Shown: positions 16,619 to 25,569, numbered from the stretch's first letter. The stretch is DNA of 34,608 nucleotides from Alphaproteobacteria bacterium (GCA_009995595.1 JAACPE010000003.1:76871-111478); one strand, 5' to 3'. The notes: generated by a model not told the origin, from the letters alone. Made by a program: numbers and translations.

Positions 16619-18034
16619 TTAACGGATCACAATCTGGTTTCTGCGGCCTTGGCGCTCGGTCACAAGATCAAATGTGCCGCGGCGGATTGCTTGATCCAAC
16701 TCTCGGGTTAAATCTTTTATATCGTCAATTTCTTCCCCGTTAAGAGATAAAATGATATCACCAACAGCCACTATACGGGAGGCTGGCGCACGATCAGTAA
16801 AACCCATGACGACTACGCCTTCTCGGTCTTCATTATTCATATTCAACTCGACCGCAACACGGGGATTAATACGCCCTATGATTGCGCCATTGAGAAGGTG
16901 ATTTCCAGTAAGCGTTGTTTCATCACGATCAGGTTTATCAGGAGGCGCCATCGCGAGGACAGAAAATGTTTTTTCTTCACCGCGGCGAAGAACTGTCATA
17001 TCTGCGCTTTCACCAAGGGGCACTGTCGCGAGGCGAAATTTCATCTCTGCTGGATCATTAATCTCACGCCCGTTAATTGAAATGACTACATCACCAATAC
17101 TCATTCCCGCTTTTTTTGCTGGGCTTTGAGAATGAAGTTTATTTATCAGAACCCCTTTTGGACGGCTAAGGCCAATAGAATCGGCAATATCCGCCGTTAC
17201 AGCCTGCCCTGAGGCGCCAATCCAAGGGCGGGCAATGTCCACATTGCTTTCACCCGTTTTTTCAGCCGCCAAAACCGTTTGAACCATTTCGGAAGGAATA
17301 GCAAATCCTATGCCCAATGATCCGCCAGTGCGGGAATAAATCGCCGTATTAATACCCACAACCGTACCATCCATCGCCACCAAAGGACCGCCTGAATTGC
17401 CAGGGTTAATTGCAGCGTCAGTTTGAATAAAGAAGTTAAAATCATTAATATTCAAAGATGAACGTGCCAATGCCGACACAATTCCGCTTGTGACTGTTTG
17501 TCCAACACCAAAGGGATTGCCAATCGCAATAACAATATCACCGACTTCTAAGCTCTCGCTTGCGCTTAAATTCACATACGGCAGATCTTCCCCTTTGGGA
17601 TCAATTCGTAAAATGGCAAGGTCAGAGCGATCGTCCTTAATGGATACCCGTGCGTCAAACTCGCGCCCATCAGATAATACAACAGATATTTCCTGCGCGT
17701 CTTTAATGACATGTGCATTGGTTACGACAAGTCCTGATTTATCCAAAATCACGCCAGATCCCAGCGCACTCTCCAATTGCTGACGGTTTAGGCCGCCAAA
17801 GCTATTGCCGAAGAACTGTTCAAAAAAGGGATCACCGCCAAACGGGCTATAGCTTTTTGTGACAACACGCTTTGTGTAGATATTCACGACAGCCGGTGAT
17901 ACCCGTTTAACGAGCGGTGCGTATGACAGCATGATTTGGGAGCGGGCCTGTGGGACATTGCGCTCTGTCGCAAAAGCGCCAGCGCCAATCATCATAAAAC
18001 CTATACCCACTAACAGTAAGAATTTCCTCATCAT
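16619..18034 (-). CDS. Do/DegP-family periplasmic serine protease
   Basis: HtrA-type protease/chaperone for misfolded envelope proteins. A signal peptide (MMRKFLLLVGIGFMMIGAGAFA) is followed by a trypsin-like domain with catalytic His108 in TNAHVI, Asp138 in RSDLAIL and Ser214 in NPGNSGGPL. Two PDZ domains follow; the first includes RPKGVLINKLHSQSPAKKAGMSIGDVVISING, the second EGVVVMGFTDRAPASRIVAVGDIILSLNG. The Gly/Phe-rich loop near residue 65-85 is the usual LA loop. I use ATG 18034; an in-frame TTG at 18052 would add six residues (MSKKTG). Neither has a clear ribosome binding site. It is the first gene of the leftward operon and divergent from panB. Confidence 0.94.
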   Translation of the reverse strand: MMRKFLLLVGIGFMMIGAGAFATERNVPQARSQIMLSYAPLVKRVSPAVVNIYTKRVVTKSYSPFGGDPFFEQFFGNSFGGLNRQQLESALGSGVILDKSGLVVTNAHVIKDAQEISVVLSDGREFDARVSIKDDRSDLAILRIDPKGEDLPYVNLSASESLEVGDIVIAIGNPFGVGQTVTSGIVSALARSSLNINDFNFFIQTDAAINPGNSGGPLVAMDGTVVGINTAIYSRTGGSLGIGFAIPSEMVQTVLAAEKTGESNVDIARPWIGASGQAVTADIADSIGLSRPKGVLINKLHSQSPAKKAGMSIGDVVISINGREINDPAEMKFRLATVPLGESADMTVLRRGEEKTFSVLAMAPPDKPDRDETTLTGNHLLNGAIIGRINPRVAVELNMNNEDREGVVVMGFTDRAPASRIVAVGDIILSLNGEEIDDIKDLTRELDQAIRRGTFDLVTERQGRRNQIVIR

Positions 18035-18130
18035 ACCCGTTTTTTTAGACAAAAACTAAGGCAAGCTCAAGTTAGAAATGGGGCGTAAAAATGATTTGAT
18101 TTATGAGCGTATTACGATTACCTGTAAAAT

Positions 18131-18943
18131 ATGAAAAAAACAATAAATGATATTTTTTCCGCTAAACACCAGATGCCGCTTGTCTGCCTTACATCCTATA
18201 CAGCGCCAATGACAAAGCTTCTTGACCCACATTGCGATCTTCTTTTAGTGGGTGATAGTGTTGCCATGGTTTTATATGGGGAAGTTAACACCCAAAGTGC
18301 GAGCTTAGAAATGATGATCGCCCATGGGCGCGCCGTTATGAAATCCGCTAAGCGCGCCCTTGTCGTTGTTGATATGCCTTTTGGGTCATATGAGCACGAT
18401 AAGCAAGACGCCCTTATAAATGCACAGCGGATTATGGACGAAACGGGCTGCGATGCTCTAAAATTAGAGGGCGGAGAGGTCATGGCCGATATAGTTCATC
18501 TTCTTACCCAAAATGATATTCCCGTTATGGGTCATATTGGTCTGTTACCGCAATCTGTGACAACAGCCGATGGCTTTAAAGTCCAAGGGCGCGATCACGA
18601 GGACGCTCAACAGATTATGAAAGATGCTAAAGCCATATCAGAAGCAGGTGCTTTTTGCGTCGTGGTTGAAGCGGTGCCAGAGCCTCTTGCCGCGGCGATT
18701 ACGGGTGCTATTCAAGTCCCAACCATCGGAATTGGTGCATCCGCGGCATGTGATGGCCAAATTTTAGTCGTGGATGATATGCTTGGTTTGACAGATGACC
18801 GAGTGCCCAAATTTGTAAAACAATATGCGGCGCTTCATGATCAAATTTCCAAAGCGGTCACCTTATATAAACATGAAGTTCAAACCCGTGAATTCCCCAA
18901 GGCGGAAAACACATATCAGGTTAAGACCAAAACTGCCGCTTAA
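18131..18943 (+). CDS. panB: 3-methyl-2-oxobutanoate hydroxymethyltransferase
   Basis: First committed enzyme of pantothenate synthesis, making ketopantoate from alpha-ketoisovalerate and methylene-tetrahydrofolate in the cytoplasm. The 270-residue product carries the magnesium ligands Asp42 (VGDS), Asp81 (VVDMPFGSY) and Glu113 (KLEGG), the MGHIGLLPQS segment, and catalytic Glu180 in VVVEAVPEPLA, followed by TIGIGASAACDGQILVVDDMLGL. The length is normal. No panC is adjacent. The stretch before ATG 18131 has no recognisable Shine-Dalgarno sequence, so translation may be leaderless or weak. It is divergent from the Do protease gene and ends in a strong intrinsic terminator. Confidence 0.97.
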   Translation: MKKTINDIFSAKHQMPLVCLTSYTAPMTKLLDPHCDLLLVGDSVAMVLYGEVNTQSASLEMMIAHGRAVMKSAKRALVVVDMPFGSYEHDKQDALINAQRIMDETGCDALKLEGGEVMADIVHLLTQNDIPVMGHIGLLPQSVTTADGFKVQGRDHEDAQQIMKDAKAISEAGAFCVVVEAVPEPLAAAITGAIQVPTIGIGASAACDGQILVVDDMLGLTDDRVPKFVKQYAALHDQISKAVTLYKHEVQTREFPKAENTYQVKTKTAA

Positions 18944-18963
18944 ATCAATTTAAACTTCAATAC

Positions 18964-18992
18964 AAAAAAAGCGCTCCTTGGAGCGCTTTTTT
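18964..18992. terminator. Bidirectional intrinsic terminator between panB and rplQ
   Basis: A GC-rich perfect inverted repeat, GCGCTC on the left and GAGCGC on the right around a CTTG tetraloop, is flanked by seven A on the left and six T on the right. Read rightwards it ends panB; read leftwards the A tract becomes a T tract and ends the ribosomal alpha operon after rplQ. Position between two convergent genes supports this double role. Confidence 0.92.
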
Positions 18993-19013
18993 AAAGATAC
19001 TTTTTGTGGAAGA

Positions 19014-19466
19014 TTAAGCAGCTGCTGCTTTTTTCTTTGGTGCTTCTGCAGCTACTTCTTCTGCGACATCATCAAAAACTGGACCACTGTCTAAACCTTT
19101 TGCTGATTCATCACGATCAACAAACTCAATGACTGCCATTGGCGCATTGTCACCATAACGGAAGCCTGCCTTCATGATACGGATATAACCACCCTGACGC
19201 TCTTTATAACGCTCGGCAATCGTGCTGAAAAGCTTAGACACTTGGTCCTCATCACGCATTTTAGACATTGCCAAACGGCGATCTGCCAGTGTGCCTTTTT
19301 TACCCAAAGTCACTAATTTTTCAACGATTGGGCGTAATTCTTTTGCTTTAGGAAGCGTTGTTGTGATTTGCTCATGCTTTACAAGAGCCGCTGCCATATT
19401 TGCAAACATCGCCTTACGGTGCTGTGATGTTCTATTGAGTTTTCTTTGTTTGATACCGTGTTTCAT
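19014..19466 (-). CDS. rplQ: 50S ribosomal protein L17
   Basis: Large-subunit protein L17, last gene of the alpha operon. The 150-residue product opens with [20 protein letters not shown] and contains [26 protein letters not shown], the standard L17 core. The final 30 or so residues are a lineage-type extension, first acidic ([11 protein letters not shown]) and then basic/Ala-rich (PKKKAAAA); bacterial L17 is usually nearer 115-140 residues. It begins 32 bases after rpoA, in the conserved rpoA-rplQ order, and ends just before the bidirectional terminator. Confidence 0.97.
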   Translation of the reverse strand: MKHGIKQRKLNRTSQHRKAMFANMAAALVKHEQITTTLPKAKELRPIVEKLVTLGKKGTLADRRLAMSKMRDEDQVSKLFSTIAERYKERQGGYIRIMKAGFRYGDNAPMAVIEFVDRDESAKGLDSGPVFDDVAEEVAAEAPKKKAAAA

Positions 19467-19498
19467 AACGTATCTTCCTTACTTAAAAATTAATTAGG

Positions 19499-20521
19499 TT
19501 ACGCACTGAAAGGGTCGTCTAATCTCTTAGCGAGCTCTTCAATATTTTCTGGTGGCCATCCTTCAACCTGCATACCCAAATGGATACCCATGTTCGTGAG
19601 GACTTCCTTAATCTCATTTAATGATTTACGGCCAAAGTTCGGTGTACGAAGCATATCGCTTTCAGATTTCTGAACAAGGTCACCAATATATACGATGTTA
19701 TCGTTTTTAAGGCAATTTGCAGAACGAACAGAAAGTTCAAGCTCATCCACTTTACGAAGAAGGTTACGGTTGAATGGTAATTCTTCCTCTTCTTCTTTTT
19801 CTTTTTGTGCTTCGGGCTCATCAAAATTTACAAACACTTGAAGCTGGTCTTGAAGGATACGTGATGCATATGCAACTGAGTCTTCAGGAGAAATAACACC
19901 GTTCGTTTCAATTTGAAGCGTAAGCTTATCGTAGTCTGTGATTTGACCCACACGTGTGTCTTCCACTTCGTAAGAAACCTTACGCACTGGTGAGAACACA
20001 CTATCAACGGGTATAAGACCAACAGGACATTCAGCAGGACGGTTTTGCGCCGCAGGGCGATAGCCTTTACCTGTGTTGACAGTCATTTCCATGTTTAATT
20101 TTGCACCTTTATCAAGTGTGCAAATAACAAGATCAGGGTTCATAATTTCAATATCAGCGCCTGCTTCAATCATGCCTGCAGTGACTTCACAAGGACCTTC
20201 AGCAGAAAGGCGCATTTTCTTGGGTCCTTCAACATGCATACGCACAGCAATCGCTTTAACATTAAGAACGATGTCTGTTACATCTTCGCGAACACCTTCG
20301 ATTGATGAAAATTCATGCAACACACCATCAATCTGGATCGCTGTTACGGCAGCACCTTGTAGTGATGAGAGCAGAATACGGCGTAATGCGTTACCAAGCG
20401 TAAGACCAAAGCCACGCTCTAAGGGTTCTGCTATAATTTTACCACTCACCTGGGGATTAGACCCATGAGCCACATCCACATTTGATGGTTTAATCAATTC
20501 TTGCCAATTTTTATGTATCAT
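19499..20521 (-). CDS. rpoA: RNA polymerase alpha subunit
   Basis: Scaffold subunit of RNA polymerase. The 340-residue protein has the N-terminal dimerisation and assembly domain ([45 protein letters not shown]), an unusually acidic linker ([12 protein letters not shown]), and the C-terminal domain with helix-hairpin-helix that contacts UP elements and activators ([38 protein letters not shown]). The length matches alphaproteobacterial alpha. It lies 70 bases after rpsK, the widest spacing inside this operon. Confidence 0.98.
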   Translation of the reverse strand: MIHKNWQELIKPSNVDVAHGSNPQVSGKIIAEPLERGFGLTLGNALRRILLSSLQGAAVTAIQIDGVLHEFSSIEGVREDVTDIVLNVKAIAVRMHVEGPKKMRLSAEGPCEVTAGMIEAGADIEIMNPDLVICTLDKGAKLNMEMTVNTGKGYRPAAQNRPAECPVGLIPVDSVFSPVRKVSYEVEDTRVGQITDYDKLTLQIETNGVISPEDSVAYASRILQDQLQVFVNFDEPEAQKEKEEEEELPFNRNLLRKVDELELSVRSANCLKNDNIVYIGDLVQKSESDMLRTPNFGRKSLNEIKEVLTNMGIHLGMQVEGWPPENIEELAKRLDDPFSA

Positions 20522-20591
20522 TTTTTTTCCTTTTCACTTCATCCGGGTCTTAACCGGCCTCTTGTTACTATTTTAAAAATTAATTTCCTAA

Positions 20592-20981
20592 TTACACACG
20601 GCGACGTTTTGGTGGACGGCAACCATTATGTGGAATAGGCGTGATGTCTTGGATTGATTTAATTGTAAAACCAATTGCACTCAACGCCCGAAGAGCAGAC
20701 TCACGGCCTGACCCTGGTCCGCATACAAACACGTCTAATTCTTTCATTCCGTGTTCTTGCGCTTTTTTACCAGCATCTTCAGCCGCCATTTGCGCGGCAT
20801 ATGGAGTTGACTTACGTGAGCCTTTAAAGCCCATCAACCCTGATGTTGACCAAGACACTGTGTTGCCTTGCGCATCTGTAATTGTAATTCTCGAGTTATT
20901 GAAAGAAGAATTGACGTGAGCCTGACCCGCGATAATATTCTTTTTTACTTTCTTTTTAACTTTAACTGCTGTTTTAGCCAT
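20592..20981 (-). CDS. rpsK: 30S ribosomal protein S11
   Basis: Platform protein of the small subunit near the E site. The 129-residue product contains [58 protein letters not shown] and the C-terminal basic [12 protein letters not shown], all S11 hallmarks. A Lys-rich N terminus (KVKKKVKKN) is common in proteobacteria. It sits between rpsM and rpoA as in nearly all bacteria. There is no anomaly beyond a Cys in place of the usual residue before GPG. Confidence 0.98.
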   Translation of the reverse strand: MAKTAVKVKKKVKKNIIAGQAHVNSSFNNSRITITDAQGNTVSWSTSGLMGFKGSRKSTPYAAQMAAEDAGKKAQEHGMKELDVFVCGPGSGRESALRALSAIGFTIKSIQDITPIPHNGCRPPKRRRV

Positions 20982-21022
20982 AGTTTTTATTCCTTATATA
21001 TCAATACGTTTAGGCGCGCTTA

Positions 21023-21403
21023 TTATTTACCAACAGGCTTTTTGCCGGCGATTGGTTTTGCTGGGCCTTTACGCGTTCTGGCATTTGTACGGGTTCTTTG
21101 ACCACGAACAGGAAGATGTTTACGGTGACGCAAACCACGAAAACAGGCCATGTCCATCAAACGCTTGATGTTCATAGAAACTTCACGACGAAGATCCCCT
21201 TCGATCAGGTACTTATCACTGTCTATTTCTGCGCGAAGGCTATTTAGTTCATCTTCGCTTAGTTCGTTCATACGACGTGATTTGTCGATACCTGTGGCTT
21301 CACAAATATCACGCGCCTTCGTTCTTCCAATACCATGAATATAAGTAAGTGCGATTGTTACGCGCTTACGATCAGGAATATTTACACCTGCAATACGGGC
21401 CAT
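21023..21403 (-). CDS. rpsM: 30S ribosomal protein S13
   Basis: Head protein of the small subunit contacting the P-site tRNA and the B1 bridges. The 126-residue product starts [21 protein letters not shown] and has [19 protein letters not shown], the helical middle and the basic tail [32 protein letters not shown] sits just upstream of the ATG. It is the first gene downstream of a clear promoter and a leader of about 155 bases, so it starts the alpha operon proper (rpsM-rpsK-rpoA-rplQ). Confidence 0.98.
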   Translation of the reverse strand: MARIAGVNIPDRKRVTIALTYIHGIGRTKARDICEATGIDKSRRMNELSEDELNSLRAEIDSDKYLIEGDLRREVSMNIKRLMDMACFRGLRHRKHLPVRGQRTRTNARTRKGPAKPIAGKKPVGK

Positions 21404-21431
21404 GTCTGCTCCTTTATGATTAATCTCAAAC

Positions 21432-21476
21432 GAAACCGTAAAATTTCTTGCCTCATTGCAATAAAACGCCGGTTTC
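21432..21476 (-). promoter_or_regulatory. Structured leader upstream of rpsM
   Basis: In the untranslated leader before rpsM two nested inverted repeats are visible. The outer arms are GAAACCG and CGGTTTC (7 bp); the inner arms are TTGC and GCAA around a six-base loop. They lie 30-75 bases upstream of the start codon. In other bacteria the first gene of this operon is controlled translationally by ribosomal protein S4; no rpsD is present here, so the regulator, if any, is unknown. Regulatory role is inference. Confidence 0.35.
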
Positions 21477-21564
21477 TACACTTATCAAAAGTCTTGCTAA
21501 AAGTCCCAGTATATAAGGGTTTTAGAGAGGGATTTGCCCCTAAACAAGTCTCTAGATTTGGCGC

Positions 21565-21592
21565 AGTATAGCCATTAAAAGCACCGCGTCAA
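21565..21592 (-). promoter_or_regulatory. Sigma70-type promoter of the alpha operon
   Basis: On the minus strand TTGACG (21592-21587) and TATACT (21570-21565) are separated by 16 bases, a near-consensus -35/-10 pair. It lies in the 248-base gap between adk and rpsM and points to rpsM. The predicted start is near base 21558, giving a leader of about 155 bases. It would supply rpsM, rpsK, rpoA and rplQ independently of upstream read-through. Confidence 0.75.
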
Positions 21593-21651
21593 CCACTATT
21601 TTGGCTCGTTTTAGTAATTTTTATAAGTGCCAGCGTCAAAGTGACAAAAAG

Positions 21652-22233
21652 CTAAGCAGCCTGGTTAACGCCCAAAACAGCCTCTATTTGCATCGTCACT
21701 TCATCGATAGGCCGCATGCCATCCACGGCAGGAACATCACCTTGAGCGCGGTAATAAGGGAGTACTTTTGCAGCGTAATCGCGATATTGAGCGAAACGGG
21801 TTTTCATGGCCTCGATATTATCATCAAGACGCCCCTCTTCCTTTGCGCGCTTTTCGACACGCTTAATGAGCTGATCCTCATCAACCTTAAGCTCCATCAC
21901 AAGATCAATCTTTTGACCACGTTTAGCCAGCATCGCGTCAAGCGCCTCAGCTTGTGCAACGGTACGGGGAAACCCGTCGAAAATATAGCCTGCGGGTTGT
22001 TCAAGATTATCCATGCAATGTTCAATCATACCAATCACAACCTCATCAGGAACAAGTTTGCCTTGGTTCATGATATCACGTGCCATGACACCCAGATCTG
22101 TGCCAGCAGCAGCCTGTGTGCGGAGCATATCGCCAGTTGAGAGCTGAACATAGCCGTATTTTTCTTCTATAATTTTGGCCTGCGTGCCTTTACCTGCCGC
22201 AGGCGGTCCAAAAAATACAATATTAAAAGCCAT
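21652..22233 (-). CDS. adk: Adenylate kinase (short form)
   Basis: Catalyses ATP + AMP to 2 ADP. The 193-residue product has the P-loop FFGPPAAGKGTQAKI (residues 8-22), the AMP-binding segment LSTGDMLR, and YIFDGFPRTVAQAEALD. After RVEKRAKEEGRLDDN the sequence goes directly to the C-terminal helices, with no room for the roughly 30-residue LID insert; this short form is common in alphaproteobacteria. It follows the LprI-like gene by 21 bases; in most bacteria it follows secY directly. A promoter for rpsM lies downstream of it. Confidence 0.97.
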   Translation of the reverse strand: MAFNIVFFGPPAAGKGTQAKIIEEKYGYVQLSTGDMLRTQAAAGTDLGVMARDIMNQGKLVPDEVVIGMIEHCMDNLEQPAGYIFDGFPRTVAQAEALDAMLAKRGQKIDLVMELKVDEDQLIKRVEKRAKEEGRLDDNIEAMKTRFAQYRDYAAKVLPYYRAQGDVPAVDGMRPIDEVTMQIEAVLGVNQAA

Positions 22234-22254
22234 GATTTTTATCCCTTTTAAATA

Positions 22255-22650
22255 TTAGTAATAATCCCACTCTTGAAAAAAATATGGTATCTCTTCGGTT
22301 CGTTGCTTTGTATGTCTAAGCATACAATTGTTCATAATTAAAGGCCATATTGTGCCACTATTTTCACGCGGGCCTGACTCAAAAGCACAGGTTAAATCTC
22401 TATATTTTATCCAAGCGCTTTGACTAGCGCGGAATTTTTCTTCTTGCTCATCACTATCGCCTATAATATCTAAAGCCTTTTGATAAACCTTGTTTAAAAT
22501 TTCATCGGCATTTTTATAAGCCTCAAAGGAACATATGTTCAAATCTTTCTGATTTTGATTTCTATCGCAACTATGAGCTATGTAATTACCTGCTACAGCA
22601 ACATTAGGCGCTAGAATAAAAAGAAACAGAATAATCGCAACATGTTGCAT
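22255..22650 (-). CDS. Secreted LprI-like (DUF1311) protein
   Basis: A 131-residue predicted periplasmic protein. A signal peptide (MQHVAIILFLFILAPNVAVA) precedes a DUF1311/LprI-type domain: CSFEAYKNADEILNKVYQKAL, then FRASQSAWIKYRDLTCAFES, then GTIWPLIMNNCMLRHTKQRTEEI. Four cysteines (28, 40, 88, 109) could form two disulfides. Some members inhibit lysozyme, but most are uncharacterised. The ATG is eight bases after the secY stop, and the AGAAGG in the secY end can act as ribosome binding site, implying coupling to SecY translation. Its place between secY and adk is unusual. Confidence 0.85.
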   Translation of the reverse strand: MQHVAIILFLFILAPNVAVAGNYIAHSCDRNQNQKDLNICSFEAYKNADEILNKVYQKALDIIGDSDEQEEKFRASQSAWIKYRDLTCAFESGPRENSGTIWPLIMNNCMLRHTKQRTEEIPYFFQEWDYY

Positions 22651-22657
22651 TCAAAAT

Positions 22658-24013
22658 CTACCTTCTTCTTTGACGCCCTGTCCCGCGAAGTTTCGTTTTC
22701 TTAATCAGCCCTTCATATTGATGTGCGATCAAATGGGAATGGATTTGTGCTACCGTATCCATCGTCACCGTCACAACAATAAGCAATGACGTCCCGCCAA
22801 AATAAAACGGCATGCTGTATTGAGAGATCATAAACTCTGGCAACAAACAAATAAACACTAAATACAATGCACCTACGGCTGTAATGCGTGTCAGGACGTG
22901 ATCGAGGTAATCTGCCGTGCTTTTACCCGGGCGAATACCTGGAACGAACCCCCCATGCTTACGGAGCATATCAGCGTTTTCTTCGGGATTAAAAACAATC
23001 GCAGTATAAAAGAAAGCAAAGAACACAATAAGACCCCCATAAAGTAACATATAGGCAGGCTGTCCGTGTTGAAGCCATCTTGCAATATTCGCTGTCCAAT
23101 CACCCCCTTCTGCGCCTGTAAAGCCCACAATTGTTAATGGAAGCAACAAAAGAGAAGACGCAAAAATAGGCGGAATAACTCCAGATGTATTAAGTTTGAG
23201 TGGGATATGGTTTTGCGAACCTTGCGCGACCTGATTACCCTGCTGACGTTTTGGATATTGAACCAAGACGCGGCGCTGAGCACGTTCAAAGAACACGATC
23301 AAAACAATAACACCCACAATCATCGCAAAAAGAAACAAAAGTTCGATAAAATTAAACTGCCCCTGACTACTTAGTTCTAGCGTTGAGACTAAAGCACGCG
23401 GCAACTCGGCAACAATACCTGCAAAAATAATCAGCGATATACCATTACCAATACCGCGCTGCGTTATTTGCTCACCCAACCACATAAGGAAAATCGTACC
23501 ACCGACAATTGTGATAACAGTAGAGGCGCGGAAGAATAGGCCAGGATCAACAACAGCTGAACCACTTGCCCCTTGCATGCTTTCAAGACCAACGGCAAGG
23601 CCATAAGCCTGAACAGAGGCAAGAAGAACCGTCAGATAACGCGTATATTGGTTAATCTTCATACGGCCAAATTCGCCCTCTTTCTTGAGCGCTTCCAGTT
23701 TTGGCGACATTGCCGTACCAAGCTGCATAATAATAGAGGCGGAAATATAAGGCATGATGTTAAGCGCAAAAATAGTCATACGCTGCAACGCGCCACCAGA
23801 GAACATATTAAACATGTCTAAGATGCCTCCACCTTTTTGAGAGTAAATCTCTTTCCAAACAGTCGGATCAATACCCGGCACAGGGATATACGTCCCCAAA
23901 CGATAGACAAGCAATGCACCTAAAACAAATAGCAAACGGCGTTTAAGCTCAGTTGCTTTTGAGAAAGCGCCCCAATTGGCATTTTTGGCGAGTTGTTCAA
24001 TGGCTGATGCCAT
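22658..24013 (-). CDS. secY: Protein translocase subunit SecY
   Basis: Channel subunit of the Sec translocon in the inner membrane, with ten transmembrane helices. The 451-residue product contains YIPVPGIDPTVWKEI, the first periplasmic plug region with Gly-rich FNMFSGGALQRMTIFALNIMP, EQITQRGIGNGISLIIFAGI, LNTSGVIPPIFASSLL and the cytoplasmic loop NADMLRKHGGFVPGIRPGK. I start at ATG 24013 (MASAIEQLAKNA), which has AAAGGAAA seven bases upstream; an open frame to 24082 would run through a terminator-like hairpin and is not credible. The downstream LprI-like gene begins eight bases after the stop. Confidence 0.97.
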   Translation of the reverse strand: MASAIEQLAKNANWGAFSKATELKRRLLFVLGALLVYRLGTYIPVPGIDPTVWKEIYSQKGGGILDMFNMFSGGALQRMTIFALNIMPYISASIIMQLGTAMSPKLEALKKEGEFGRMKINQYTRYLTVLLASVQAYGLAVGLESMQGASGSAVVDPGLFFRASTVITIVGGTIFLMWLGEQITQRGIGNGISLIIFAGIVAELPRALVSTLELSSQGQFNFIELLFLFAMIVGVIVLIVFFERAQRRVLVQYPKRQQGNQVAQGSQNHIPLKLNTSGVIPPIFASSLLLLPLTIVGFTGAEGGDWTANIARWLQHGQPAYMLLYGGLIVFFAFFYTAIVFNPEENADMLRKHGGFVPGIRPGKSTADYLDHVLTRITAVGALYLVFICLLPEFMISQYSMPFYFGGTSLLIVVTVTMDTVAQIHSHLIAHQYEGLIKKTKLRGTGRQRRR

Positions 24014-24067
24014 AATCATTTCCTTTATAAAAACTGTCTTTGAATAAGTATTATCTTTAAAATAAAG

Positions 24068-24091
24068 AAGGCCATCTGACAAGACGGCCTT
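24068..24091 (-). terminator. Terminator-like hairpin between rplO and secY
   Basis: On the minus strand AAGGCCGTCT and AGATGGCCTT form a 10-bp stem (one G-U pair) around a TGTC loop, followed by CTTTATTTT. It lies in the 130-base gap between rplO and secY, about 55 bases before the secY start. It has the form of an intrinsic terminator or attenuator that would lower transcription of secY and later genes relative to the ribosomal proteins. No convincing new promoter is seen after it. Confidence 0.6.
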
Positions 24092-24143
24092 TCATTATTA
24101 TTAAAGATTATTTGGTATAATCTCAAATGAGAGTATACGCGCC

Positions 24144-24650
24144 TTAGTTGGCTACTGGGCCGCCGCGTTTTGGAAGCGGCGCTTTGCTCTCTTTAACGAT
24201 CACTTCAACAGTGCCACCAACTTTTTCAACAGCAGCAATCGCACCTTTGGAGGCACCTGAAAGCTTCAAATTAACTTTTGATGTCAACTCACCACTCGCC
24301 AAGAGGCGCACGCCATCTTTTGCATTTTTGATGACTTTACAGGACACCAAAGTGGCCTCATCAATTGTATTTTTGGGATCAATCAGTTTTTTATCAAGCG
24401 CTTCTTGCAAACGGCCTAATGACAATTCAACCATTCTCTTCGCACCTGGGTTTTTAAAACCACGTTTTGGAAGACGTTGGAACAAAGGCATTTGACCGCC
24501 TTCATAACCATTAATGGCTACGCCTGAACGCGCCTTTTGTCCTTTTTGACCAACGCCGCAAGTTTTACCTTTACCAGACCCAATACCACGGCCAACACGT
24601 TTACGGTCAGTAACCGCGCCTTCATTTGGTGATAATTGATTGAGTTTCAT
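24144..24650 (-). CDS. rplO: 50S ribosomal protein L15
   Basis: Late-assembly large-subunit protein. The 168-residue product starts MKLNQLSPNEGAVTDRKRVG and has the Gly-rich GRGIGSGKGKTCGVGQKGQKARSG, GYEGGQMPLFQRLPKRGFKN, and a C-terminal KVNLKLSGASKGAIAAVEKVGG. The C-terminal end VIVKESKAPLPKRGGPVAN is a modest extension; E. coli L15 has 144 residues. It follows rpmD by 36 bases, in standard order. Confidence 0.98.
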   Translation of the reverse strand: MKLNQLSPNEGAVTDRKRVGRGIGSGKGKTCGVGQKGQKARSGVAINGYEGGQMPLFQRLPKRGFKNPGAKRMVELSLGRLQEALDKKLIDPKNTIDEATLVSCKVIKNAKDGVRLLASGELTSKVNLKLSGASKGAIAAVEKVGGTVEVIVKESKAPLPKRGGPVAN

Positions 24651-24686
24651 TTTCTTATTCCTTCAATAATATTTTGTACTTAAGCG

Positions 24687-24902
24687 TTACGCGGCGTCTT
24701 CGATTTTAATTAAATGCGCTACTTTACGGATCATGCCGCGCACGCTTGGTGTATCTTCCAATGTGCTTACACGGCCAATTTTATTAAGACCCAAACCGAT
24801 AAGTGTTGCACGTTGGTAAGCCTTGCGACCAATCGGTGAGCCCGTTTGGACAACAGTAACCGTTGCGTCTTGTTTCGTTGTTTTTTTCTTTGTTTCAGCC
24901 AT
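24687..24902 (-). CDS. rpmD: 50S ribosomal protein L30
   Basis: Small large-subunit protein of 71 residues. The core reads [55 protein letters not shown], the typical bacterial L30 with its GLGLNKIG turn and final VxHLI strand. A Lys/Thr-rich N-terminal stretch ([12 protein letters not shown]) is slightly longer than usual. It lies between rpsE and rplO as in most proteobacteria. Confidence 0.97.
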   Translation of the reverse strand: MAETKKKTTKQDATVTVVQTGSPIGRKAYQRATLIGLGLNKIGRVSTLEDTPSVRGMIRKVAHLIKIEDAA

Positions 24903-24948
24903 AGCTTTAATCCCAATACTTAATCTTTAAGATCTCTAAATTTAATAA

Positions 24949-25545
24949 TTACTCAGTATCTGCCGCAATATTCGCATGAGCAGATGTTGATCCCCCACGG
25001 GATGTTTCACGCTGTGCAACAATGTCACTCACCTTGCGGCCACGACGTGATGCGACCTGACGCGGTGATTGAATTGATTTCAGTGCCTCAAATGTAGCAT
25101 TAACCATGTTGTATGGATTTGATGATCCAATTGCTTTTGCAACAACATCCTGAACACCCAAACAATCAAAAATCGCACGAAGAGGCCCACCCGCAATAAC
25201 GCCTGTTCCTGATGGCGCTGTACGTAAGTGAACGCGCCCTGCACCTGAACGACCATCAACATCATGATGAAGTGTTCTGCCCTCGCGTAAAGGAACGCGG
25301 ATCATGTTTTTCTTAGCAGCCTCTGTTGCCTTACGGATCGCTTCAGGCACTTCTTTTGCTTTACCATGACCAGTACCTACGCGGCCTTTACCATCGCCAA
25401 CAACGATAAGAGCAGCAAAACCGAAACGACGTCCGCCTTTAACAACTTTCGCAACACGGTTTACAGCAACAAGCTTTTCGACCATTTCTGGTTCATCGCG
25501 TTCAAAGTCGCGGCCGTTACCTTTATTTTCTGATGGATATACCAT
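24949..25545 (-). CDS. rpsE: 30S ribosomal protein S5
   Basis: Small-subunit protein near the decoding site and mRNA entry, with a role in fidelity. The 198-residue product has an S5 N-terminal domain ([35 protein letters not shown], double-stranded RNA-binding-like) and the C-terminal domain with [47 protein letters not shown] precedes the ATG. A Ser/Ala/Thr-rich C-terminal tail of about 20 residues extends beyond the conserved core; E. coli S5 has 167 residues. Confidence 0.98.
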   Translation of the reverse strand: MVYPSENKGNGRDFERDEPEMVEKLVAVNRVAKVVKGGRRFGFAALIVVGDGKGRVGTGHGKAKEVPEAIRKATEAAKKNMIRVPLREGRTLHHDVDGRSGAGRVHLRTAPSGTGVIAGGPLRAIFDCLGVQDVVAKAIGSSNPYNMVNATFEALKSIQSPRQVASRRGRKVSDIVAQRETSRGGSTSAHANIAADTE

Positions 25546-25569
25546 TTATAATGCTCCTAAATTTTTTCT

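Noticed and set aside
18053-18130. A promoter for panB in the divergent gap, for example TTGATT near 18096
   Set aside because: No -10 hexamer lies at a suitable distance; the gap must hold promoters but I cannot place them with confidence.
21601-22140. A 179-codon open frame on the plus strand opposite adk
   Set aside because: It lies antisense to a clear adenylate kinase gene, has no recognisable domain and no ribosome binding site, and its composition looks like a shadow of adk codons.
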